A stretch of 63,852 nucleotides of DNA from Lachnospiraceae bacterium UBA3641 (GTDB lineage Bacteria; Bacillota; Clostridia; Lachnospirales; Lachnospiraceae), in contig DFKQ01000079.1 in assembly GCA_002373875.1 (NCBI GenBank), positions 1 to 63,852 of the forward strand, read 5' to 3'. The position numbers and the translations under genes are program-made. The notes below the pieces were generated by a model. That model was not told the DNA's origin. It searched no databases and saw only the letters and a program-made list of their open reading frames with translations. Position 1 is the first letter of the stretch. Each line of letters begins with the position of its first letter. This document shows, in pieces, positions 26,971 through 34,673 of this stretch.

Positions 26971-28452
26971 ATGGATACAATTAAAATTCATCCCGCAGAT
27001 AACGTTATCGTCGCCCTGCGCGACATCAAGAAGGGTGAGAGCGTGAATTACGAGGGATCTTCCCTTATCGTGACGGAAGATATCAAACGGGGTCATAAGA
27101 TTGCGACAGGGGACATTCCTGCGGATTCACCCGTCATCAAATATGGTACCGGGATAGGGATCGCAACGGCTGATATAAAGACCGGAAGTCATGTTCACAC
27201 ACATAATGTAAGAACCGCCCTGTCCGAAAGATCAAGCTATCGTTATGAACCGGCTTTTTCCGGGCTTCCCGAAAGGACCGGGAAGACCTTTAAGGGTTAT
27301 GTGCGTAAGGACGGCAGGATAGGTATACGTAATGAACTGTGGATAATCCCGACAGTCGGCTGTGTTAATTCCATTGCCGAAGCCCTTCAAAGGAACAACA
27401 GGGATCTTGTAAAGGGCTCGGTCGACGGCCTTTACGCCTTCACGCACCCCTATGGATGTTCACAGACCGGCGATGACCACGAGACCACAAAAAGGATACT
27501 TGCTTCTCTTGTAAGACATCCAAATGCCGGCGGAGTTCTGGTCCTCTCCCTTGGATGCGAGAACCTTACCATGGAACAGTTTAAGGAAGCACTGGGGGAG
27601 TGGGATGAGGACAGGGTAAGATTCCTTACATGCCAGAAATCGGAAGATGAGCTTGAAGAGGGCAGGAGGCTTCTTGGCGAACTGAGTGAATATGCACAGG
27701 GCTTTAAGCGGGAGGATGTGGATGCTTCCGGGCTTATTGTGGGCCTTAAGTGCGGGGGCTCGGACGGTTTGTCCGGTATAACCGCCAATCCTACGGTCGG
27801 ACGGTTTTCCGATATGCTGATATCAATGGGAGGCTCTACGGTACTTACCGAGGTCCCGGAAATGTTCGGAGCTGAATCCATGCTGTTTAACCGCTGCAGG
27901 GATAAGGAGATATTTGACAGGGCCGTGACTATGGTAAATGATTTTAAGAAGTATTTTACCGATCACGGGCAGGTGGTATACGAGAATCCGAGTCCGGGAA
28001 ACAAGGAAGGCGGTATAACAACGCTTGAGGATAAATCCTGCGGATGTGTTCAGAAGGGCGGAAGCGCGCAGATAGCAGATGTTCTTAAATACGGTGAAGG
28101 GGTCAGGAAAAGAGGTCTGTCGCTTTTGTCTGGTCCGGGTAATGATATGGTGTCCACTACCGACCTGTCCGCCGCGGGAGTGCATATGATCCTTTTTACC
28201 ACCGGACGGGGAACCCCTTTCGGAGCCCCGGTTCCCACACTGAAGATATCCTCAAACAGTGAGCTTTATAAAAACAAGGCCAACTGGATAGATTTTAATG
28301 CGGGAGATGTTGCCGGGGGAGAGGAGACCATCGATGAAGCTGCGGACAGGCTTCTTGAACTTGTGCTCTCAGTGGCATCCGGTGAAAAGACCAGGCAGGA
28401 ACTGAACGGATACAGGGATATTGCGATCCTGAAGGACGGAGTAACCCTGTGA
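26971..28452 (+). CDS. uxaA: Altronate dehydratase
   Basis: 493 residues. UxaA dehydrates D-altronate to 2-keto-3-deoxygluconate; the family is iron-dependent. The N-terminal SAF domain (about 1-85) is present, followed by the long UxaA catalytic domain with GYVRKDGRIGIRNELWIIPTVGCVN, HPYGCSQTGDDHE and KCGGSDGLSGITANP. It begins 1 bp after the uxaB stop with AGGAGGAAT before it. It is convergent with a sensor-GGDEF gene; the 65-bp gap between stops holds no clear terminator. Confidence 0.95.
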   Translation: MDTIKIHPADNVIVALRDIKKGESVNYEGSSLIVTEDIKRGHKIATGDIPADSPVIKYGTGIGIATADIKTGSHVHTHNVRTALSERSSYRYEPAFSGLPERTGKTFKGYVRKDGRIGIRNELWIIPTVGCVNSIAEALQRNNRDLVKGSVDGLYAFTHPYGCSQTGDDHETTKRILASLVRHPNAGGVLVLSLGCENLTMEQFKEALGEWDEDRVRFLTCQKSEDELEEGRRLLGELSEYAQGFKREDVDASGLIVGLKCGGSDGLSGITANPTVGRFSDMLISMGGSTVLTEVPEMFGAESMLFNRCRDKEIFDRAVTMVNDFKKYFTDHGQVVYENPSPGNKEGGITTLEDKSCGCVQKGGSAQIADVLKYGEGVRKRGLSLLSGPGNDMVSTTDLSAAGVHMILFTTGRGTPFGAPVPTLKISSNSELYKNKANWIDFNAGDVAGGEETIDEAADRLLELVLSVASGEKTRQELNGYRDIAILKDGVTL

Positions 28453-28517
28453 TCACCAAGCTCTGAACCGGAGACAGCATAATAATATGATTCTATTCAG
28501 GGTAAAATAGCTGATGG

Positions 28518-30884
28518 TTAAGAAGTACGCGCAATGATCTTCCTGCGCGACTTCTTGGCCTCATACAATACCTCATCCGCCCGGCCGATAAGCTCCGTGA
28601 TGGAAGCCTCGGGGGAGCAGGTGAACTCAATGTATCCGGTTGAGAATTCAACATAGAAGGGCTTGCAGTTTATATCGTTGAGAGCCTTGCACTTATCCTT
28701 CATATCTTTTATGATCTTTTCCGGCTTTTCCTTATTGGCAAATACCATAAAGGATATAAATTCATCACCGCCGATACGACCGGAAAAAGCGGGTAATCTG
28801 AAGGTTTTTTTCAGTATTTCAGCCGTATTTGTGAGGGCGTAATCACCCTCTCCGTGACCGAAAAGGTCATTTATCTGCTTAAGGTGATCCAGATCCGAGA
28901 AGAATATGGCTGCTCTTTTGCCGGCATTATTCTTATTGGCCATTATGAGGCGTTCCATAAATCCCCTCCGGTTATAGAGTCCGGTAAGCTGGTCATTTGC
29001 CGAAATGAAGTTGAGGATCTCATTTTTATCCTTAAGTGTCTTCAGGGTATCTTCCAGCTTCTTCTTGGCTTCCAGCTCCTTTTTGCTGATCTGCAGGTAA
29101 GCCTGTGCAGTACTTATCTGAAGGCCTATACCATAGAGGATCCCGACTGATCCGGCATCGGTCTCGCACAGCATAAGCCCGTACTGGTATTCCTCGGCAA
29201 AGAGGATAAAGGCAACATAGCGGTGACCGGGATCGGAGGGATACCTTGAAGAGATACCGTCATTCATGGATATGACAGGTCTTTTGTCGGGAGCGTAGGA
29301 TATGATCTCGCCATTGACATATTCACATGCAAGATACATTTCCTTAGGACAGGTAAATACCTTGCCGCGGGGGTAGCGCTTCGGTGTTTTCATAAGATAC
29401 AGGTATGCGCTCTTGGCGCCCTGGGCCTTTATGTGTTCCATGGCAAGACGATAGAAGTTCTTCTCATTCCCCACATTCTCGATCATTTTCTGAATCATGG
29501 CCGGAGCCATCCAGTTCTTGCGCTGAAGAATGTTGTAGGTTTCGGCGCTTTCATGCATGACATAGGATTCGATGTAGGTGTCCGTTACCTCGAAAACAAG
29601 GGCCTCAAGGAGCATGGCCCCCTTATCCGTTGTTGAGGTCATCAGCTGTTCTATTATCTGATGCATGGTCTCGGTGAAACGGGAGATATTAAGGTATTCC
29701 TCGGTGACCGCAACGAAAAGTTCGCGCACCAGCTTTAAAGCTTGGGCCCCGATAAGGTGTCGGTCATCTTCACCGAGAATACCTGAACGTATTCTTAGCA
29801 TAAGTTCTATGAAGCTTATAAAGTATTCCCTGCACAGTAAAGTGGTTTCTTCGGTATTGATGCTTCGGAGGGATGACTGGGCGGCAAGGGTTGCGGCAGC
29901 TTCGATATTGGAACGGTCATTGTGATCCGAAAGCATCTTGAGTATCTCTATCATGAGTGTCTGCCCGTGGGCGCTGTAATAAGCGCAACCGCATGACCCT
30001 CTCTGCTTGAAGCGGGCGGGAAGCATTATCTGCTTGGGTTTATGATCACGGCATACGGATACGGCAAGCTTAAGGGCCTTATATCCCATGTCCAGGCCGT
30101 CCTGCTCGGCAGTTGTAAGCGGCGGATCCATACGCTGCGCCAGCTCTATGTCATCATAGCCCGTTATGGCAATGTCCTTACCTATGACAAGTCCCCGCTG
30201 TTTGCATACCCTGTAGGCACTTATTGCCATTTCGTCATTGGCGCTTACTATGGCCTCGGCGTCGGGATTGTCATCCAGTAATTTATTCACAATTTCATCC
30301 ACATCGGTCGAGTAGTCCCCGTACCCGATCATGGAATCGGTTACGGGGAGGCCGTTGCGTTTCATGGCATCCAGATAGGCCGTCCTCCGCTCGGTCGCAT
30401 CGGTATTGTTCAAGGGACCGCTGATATGAAGTATCTTTTTATAGTTGTGGTGACCTATGAGATGATCCATGATATTTGTCATGCTGCCATAGTTGTCACT
30501 CATTATGAAGCTGTCCGTCGAATCCTCCTCATACTCTTCAAGGATTATAAGAGGGACCTGTCTGAATTTAGAAAAGAATTCCTCCTTATCATCCTGATCG
30601 AAATAAATGCACAAGGTTCCGTAGGAGATGATAAGTACATCCAGCTTGCTTATAAGAGCATAATCATACAGGTCATTGAACTGGTAGTGATAGGACATGG
30701 TCCCGGAGGCATTGCTCTGCTTCCAGAAATCGAAAGCATTACCCTGTGCACCGAGAAAAAGGGTAACGTTCACGTTCTCGCCGCATGCGGCTTCGTATAT
30801 TCCTTCGATCAATTCCTTGGGATGCTGGGTATGAATATTGCCGAGCATCACACCGACATGATATATCCTGTCGTCGTTGGCCAT
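28518..30884 (-). CDS. LacI-type sugar-sensor / GGDEF fusion (large)
   Basis: 788 residues, apparently cytoplasmic. The N-terminal part (about 8-320) is a type I periplasmic-binding fold like LacI/GalR effector domains (AEAIVSANDEMAISAYRV, AITGYDDIELAQRMDPPLTT) without a DNA-binding domain. It ends in a short Cys-rich turn, GSCGCAYY. A helical region and a GAF-like region (about 330-600) with a coiled segment (KKELEAKKKLEDTLKTLKDK) lead to GGDEF with GRIGGDEFISF near 700-710. The active-site sequence is intact; no RxxD inhibitory site is seen. Similar architecture to the 650-residue protein at 23451, but much diverged. It lies between uxaA and uxuA, divergent from uxuA. Confidence 0.85.
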   Translation of the reverse strand: MANDDRIYHVGVMLGNIHTQHPKELIEGIYEAACGENVNVTLFLGAQGNAFDFWKQSNASGTMSYHYQFNDLYDYALISKLDVLIISYGTLCIYFDQDDKEEFFSKFRQVPLIILEEYEEDSTDSFIMSDNYGSMTNIMDHLIGHHNYKKILHISGPLNNTDATERRTAYLDAMKRNGLPVTDSMIGYGDYSTDVDEIVNKLLDDNPDAEAIVSANDEMAISAYRVCKQRGLVIGKDIAITGYDDIELAQRMDPPLTTAEQDGLDMGYKALKLAVSVCRDHKPKQIMLPARFKQRGSCGCAYYSAHGQTLMIEILKMLSDHNDRSNIEAAATLAAQSSLRSINTEETTLLCREYFISFIELMLRIRSGILGEDDRHLIGAQALKLVRELFVAVTEEYLNISRFTETMHQIIEQLMTSTTDKGAMLLEALVFEVTDTYIESYVMHESAETYNILQRKNWMAPAMIQKMIENVGNEKNFYRLAMEHIKAQGAKSAYLYLMKTPKRYPRGKVFTCPKEMYLACEYVNGEIISYAPDKRPVISMNDGISSRYPSDPGHRYVAFILFAEEYQYGLMLCETDAGSVGILYGIGLQISTAQAYLQISKKELEAKKKLEDTLKTLKDKNEILNFISANDQLTGLYNRRGFMERLIMANKNNAGKRAAIFFSDLDHLKQINDLFGHGEGDYALTNTAEILKKTFRLPAFSGRIGGDEFISFMVFANKEKPEKIIKDMKDKCKALNDINCKPFYVEFSTGYIEFTCSPEASITELIGRADEVLYEAKKSRRKIIARTS

Positions 30885-31039
30885 GTGATCCTACCTGCCT
30901 TTCTTGTAATAATATAATAATTATACTTGTTTTGCGGCTGTAATTAAAGAAGTTTTATTATAAAGGCTTTTGGAAATATTAAACAAAAATCAAAGAGTTT
31001 TATTGGGGATATATCACAGTGGTAAAAATCAGTCCCCTG

Positions 31040-31062
31040 TGGTAATATACTTGTATACAAGT
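31040..31062 (+). promoter_or_regulatory. Extended -10 promoter and UxuR/ExuR-like operator of uxuA
   Basis: TGGTAATAT (31040-31048) fits an extended -10 element. ACTTGTATACAAGT (31049-31062) is a perfect 14-bp palindrome directly downstream. Its core resembles the known ExuR/UxuR operator style (TTGGTATACCAA), so the FCD-GntR protein encoded third in this operon (33878) is the likely ligand-responsive repressor. Confidence 0.65.
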
Positions 31063-31128
31063 AAACAAGCCCAGCGGATCATTCGGTATCCTGCTGCAGC
31101 CCAATGAAGAAAGAAAGAGGATGATAAG

Positions 31129-32199
31129 ATGGAAATGACAATGAGGTGGTTCGGAACAGGATTCGACACCGTAACTCTTAAGCAGATAAGGCAGGTACCG
31201 GGTGTGACCGGAGTTATAACAACCCTGTATGATACTACGCCCGGGGAGGTGTGGACAAGAGAAAAGATACGTGCACTCAAGGATGAGGTTGAAGCATCGG
31301 GACTGCACATATCAGGTATTGAATCTGTCAATATACACGATTCGATCAAGATAGGTTCACCTGACAGGGACAAGTATATAGACAACTATATTGAGACCCT
31401 TAAGAACCTGGGAGAGGAAGACATACATCTTGTATGCTATAACTTCATGCCCGTATTTGACTGGACAAGGTCGGAGCTGGCGAGGAAGCGTCCTGACGGT
31501 TCGACGGTCCTTGCTTATTCCCAAAAGGCAATAGATGCCCTTGATCCCGAGACCATGTTCGATTCCATCAAGAATGATGCAAACGGAGCCATCCTTCCCG
31601 GATGGGAGCCTGAGCGCATGGCAGTGATCAAGCAGCTCTTTGAGGACTATAAGGATGTTGATGAGGAGAAGCTTTTTGATAACCTTAAATATTTCCTTGA
31701 GAGGATAATGCCCGTGTGTGATAAATATGACATCAACATGGCTATCCATCCGGACGATCCGGCATGGAGTGTTTTCGGACTTCCCAGGATCATAATAAAC
31801 CTTCCCAATATACAGAGGATGATGAAGATGGTTGACAATCCCCACAACGGCGTAACCTTCTGCTCGGGCTCGTACGGTACCAACAGGGAGAACGATCTTC
31901 CCGGTATGATCAGGGCTCTTAAAGGCAGGATTCATTTTGCCCATGTAAGGAATCTTAAGTTTAATTCGGATGATGATTTTGAAGAAGCTGCACATCTTTC
32001 AAGAGATGGTGATTTTGACCTGTATGAGATCATGAAGGCTCTTTATGATATTGAGTTTACCGGGCCCATCCGTCCCGATCACGGAAGAATGATATGGGAT
32101 GAGGTTGCAATGCCGGGTTACGGACTCTATGACAGGGCCCTCGGAGCAACATACCTTAACGGCCTTTGGGAAGCTATTGAGAAGAGTAACAGGAAGTAA
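31129..32199 (+). CDS. uxuA: Mannonate dehydratase
   Basis: 356 residues. UxuA dehydrates D-mannonate to 2-keto-3-deoxygluconate; it is a metal-dependent TIM barrel. Typical segments are MTMRWFGTGFDTVTL, GIESVNIHDSIKIG, NMAIHPDDPAW, TFCSGSYGTNRENDL and RPDHGRMIWDE, which hold the metal-binding Cys, His and Asp positions. First gene of uxuA-uxuB-gntR, under the palindromic operator upstream. Length matches the family. Confidence 0.95.
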   Translation: MEMTMRWFGTGFDTVTLKQIRQVPGVTGVITTLYDTTPGEVWTREKIRALKDEVEASGLHISGIESVNIHDSIKIGSPDRDKYIDNYIETLKNLGEEDIHLVCYNFMPVFDWTRSELARKRPDGSTVLAYSQKAIDALDPETMFDSIKNDANGAILPGWEPERMAVIKQLFEDYKDVDEEKLFDNLKYFLERIMPVCDKYDINMAIHPDDPAWSVFGLPRIIINLPNIQRMMKMVDNPHNGVTFCSGSYGTNRENDLPGMIRALKGRIHFAHVRNLKFNSDDDFEEAAHLSRDGDFDLYEIMKALYDIEFTGPIRPDHGRMIWDEVAMPGYGLYDRALGATYLNGLWEAIEKSNRK

Positions 32200-32226
32200 G
32201 ATGATAAGCATAAGGAGGAGCCTGGA

Positions 32227-33843
32227 ATGAAGCTTACACAGATAAATGATGAAAATGTAAAAAAGGAATTTAAGGATAAGGGCTATATACTTCCGTCATA
32301 TGACAGGGATGAGGTTAAGGCTCTTACATCGAAGGAACCTGCATGGGTTCATTTCGGAACCGGAAACATTTTCCGTGCCTTTCCGGCTGCAGTGATCGAC
32401 AATCTCCTTAACAGCGGTGAATATGACAAGGGCGTTATCGCTGTTGAGGGCTTTGATTATGATATAATCAGCAAGGCCTACAAGCCCTTTGATGATCTGA
32501 GCCTTCTTGTGACCTTGAAGAGTGACGGCAACATTGACAAGAGAGTAGTGGGCTCGGTGACGGAATCACTTACGGCTGATTTTGACAGAGAGGCGGATCT
32601 TGCGAGACTCAAAGAGATATTCACATCCGAGTCTCTTCAGATGGTGTCATTTACGATAACGGAGAAGGGTTATTCGCTGAACGGACCCGACGGTTCCCTG
32701 TCGGGCCTTGTAAGGAATGATTTTGAGAACAAATGCTTCCCGCCCGCGCATCTTATGGGCAAGATGGCCTATCTGCTTTATGAGAGGTATAAGAACGGAG
32801 CCTATCCCGTATCCATGGCCAGCATGGACAACTGTTCCCATAACGGAGACAAGCTCAGGGCGGCAGTCTATGCGTATGCGGATAAGTGGCTTGAGCAGGG
32901 ACTTGTGGATGAAGGTTTTATAAGCTATCTTAAGGACGAAACCAAGGTAAGCTTCCCCTTAAGCATGATAGATAAGATCACTCCCAGACCTGACGGTGAT
33001 GTTGTGAACATGCTTAAAAAGGATGGCTTTGAGGATACGGATATAATCGTTACAGACAAGAATACATACACGGCTGCTTTCGTTAATGCCGAGGAGACCC
33101 AGTATCTTGTGGTAGAGGACAAGTTCCCGAACGGCCGTCCTCCCTTTGATAAGGGCGGGGTATATTTTACTGACAGGGAAACGGTCGACAAGGTTGAGAA
33201 AATGAAGGTGTGTACATGCTTAAATCCCCTTCATACGGCCCTTGCGGTGTTCGGATGCCTTCTGTCCTATGATTCGATATGGAAGGAAATGAAGGATGAA
33301 GACCTGTCTGCTTTTGTAAGGGAGATGGGTTACAGGGAAGGTATGCCGGTTGTTATAAATCCCGGTATAATAAAACCCGAAACCTTTATAGACGAGGTTC
33401 TCAATAAGCGACTGGTAAATCCCTTTATGCCCGATACTCCGCAGAGGATAGCATGCGATACATCACAGAAGCTCCCCATACGCTTCGGTGAGACCCTCAA
33501 GGCATATATAAAGGAGGGTGAGGACGTAACCGCTCTTCGTTATATCCCTGTTGTACTTGCCGGATATCTCAGGTATCTTACAGGTATCAACGACGAAGGT
33601 AAAGATTTCGATAAGAGTCCCGATCCGCTTCTTGAAGAGCTTTCCTCTGTTATGGCAGCCTTCAGGGACTATAAGAGCGCAGATGAAGAATCACTTAGGC
33701 CGATACTGTCAAGGAAGGATATATTTGCGGTCGATCTGTATGAGGTTGGACTGGCTAAGCGCATAACGGAGCTGTTTAACGAGATGAATGAGGGCCCCGG
33801 AAAGGTAAGAGAGGTTCTTCACAGGACCGTCAGCGAGGGCTGA
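32227..33843 (+). CDS. uxuB: D-mannonate oxidoreductase (fructuronate reductase)
   Basis: 538 residues of the mannitol-dehydrogenase family. UxuB reduces D-fructuronate to D-mannonate. It has WVHFGTGNIFRAFPAAVIDN near the N-terminus, SMASMDNCSHNGDKLR, and the catalytic area TCLNPLHTALAVFG. It is longer than UxaB at 25512 and clearly distinct in sequence, so both branches have a dedicated reductase. AAGGAGGAGCC precedes the start; uxuA ends 27 bp upstream. Confidence 0.93.
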   Translation: MKLTQINDENVKKEFKDKGYILPSYDRDEVKALTSKEPAWVHFGTGNIFRAFPAAVIDNLLNSGEYDKGVIAVEGFDYDIISKAYKPFDDLSLLVTLKSDGNIDKRVVGSVTESLTADFDREADLARLKEIFTSESLQMVSFTITEKGYSLNGPDGSLSGLVRNDFENKCFPPAHLMGKMAYLLYERYKNGAYPVSMASMDNCSHNGDKLRAAVYAYADKWLEQGLVDEGFISYLKDETKVSFPLSMIDKITPRPDGDVVNMLKKDGFEDTDIIVTDKNTYTAAFVNAEETQYLVVEDKFPNGRPPFDKGGVYFTDRETVDKVEKMKVCTCLNPLHTALAVFGCLLSYDSIWKEMKDEDLSAFVREMGYREGMPVVINPGIIKPETFIDEVLNKRLVNPFMPDTPQRIACDTSQKLPIRFGETLKAYIKEGEDVTALRYIPVVLAGYLRYLTGINDEGKDFDKSPDPLLEELSSVMAAFRDYKSADEESLRPILSRKDIFAVDLYEVGLAKRITELFNEMNEGPGKVREVLHRTVSEG

Positions 33844-33877
33844 TAAGTCCATAAATCATAAGTAAAGGAGACTGACT

Positions 33878-34555
33878 ATGGTCCGTTATCAGGACAGGCT
33901 TTCAGGTGAGAGCGCCAAGGCGTATGCTCTGAGGGAACTTACGGAAAATATAATCAGGATGGAGCTTAAGCCGGGTACTCTTATAAGTGAGAATGAGCTG
34001 TCACGTACACTGGGTGTAAGCCGTACACCGATCAGGGAAGCGATACAGGAGCTTGTCAAGGCCCAGCTTATAGAAGTGTTTCCTCAACGGGGAAGCTATG
34101 TGGCGGCGATCTCATTTGATGCGGTTGAAGAAGCGGCCTTTTTAAGAAGAACTCTGGAAGCCGCCATTGTTGAAGAGCTGTGTGATTCCATCACCGATGA
34201 GCAGCTTAAGAAGCTCTATGAAAATATAGACCTGCAGGAATATTATTTAAACAATAATATGTCCGAGAAGATAATGAATCTTGACAATGAGTTTCATGAA
34301 ATGCTCTTTTTGATGTGCGGTAAGGAACAGACCTACAGGCTGATGCACTCGGCAATGGGTCAATTCGACAGGATGCGTGCTCTTTCGCTCTATTCGATAA
34401 GGGAGATCAAGATTGTTTCGGACCACAGAGATATAGCGGGCGCGATAGCAAAGGGTGAAAGGGAGAACGCAAGGGCTCTTATGATCAAGCATCTTATGAG
34501 GTATAAGCTTGATAAGGAAGAAGTAATAAAGGAATATCCGGATTATTTCAAATGA
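33878..34555 (+). CDS. GntR-family FCD regulator (UxuR-like)
   Basis: 225 residues. The N-terminal winged HTH contains LSRTLGVSRTPIREAIQEL; the FCD domain has LDNEFHEMLFLMCG. It is distinct from the two paralogues at 8968 and 19256. Encoded 34 bp after uxuB with an AAAGGAGAC ribosome site, it probably senses a uronate intermediate and autoregulates via ACTTGTATACAAGT at 31049-31062. It may also act on the palindrome in the GH115 promoter, though that sequence differs. Confidence 0.86.
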   Translation: MVRYQDRLSGESAKAYALRELTENIIRMELKPGTLISENELSRTLGVSRTPIREAIQELVKAQLIEVFPQRGSYVAAISFDAVEEAAFLRRTLEAAIVEELCDSITDEQLKKLYENIDLQEYYLNNNMSEKIMNLDNEFHEMLFLMCGKEQTYRLMHSAMGQFDRMRALSLYSIREIKIVSDHRDIAGAIAKGERENARALMIKHLMRYKLDKEEVIKEYPDYFK

Positions 34556-34577
34556 CCTCCTGATATTTGATAATCCG

Positions 34578-34629
34578 TTGAAGAGACAGGCTGTTTTCTA
34601 TATAATTAATGTAACTGTTCCGAACAGTT
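34578..34629 (+). promoter_or_regulatory. GH115 promoter with operator palindrome at the transcription start
   Basis: TTGAAG (34578-34583), a 17-bp spacer and TATAAT (34601-34606). Directly at the expected start lies AACTGTTCCGAACAGTT (34613-34629), a palindrome with 8-bp arms around one central base. A protein bound there would block initiation. The regulator is not identified. Confidence 0.7.
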
Positions 34630-34673
34630 GCTTAATATGGAAACAGCCTGCTTTAATTGATGGAGGATATAGT

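Noticed and set aside
28453..28517. Bidirectional terminator between uxaA and the GGDEF gene
   Set aside because: Only a weak 5-bp CTATT/AATAG pairing is present, which is not enough to call.
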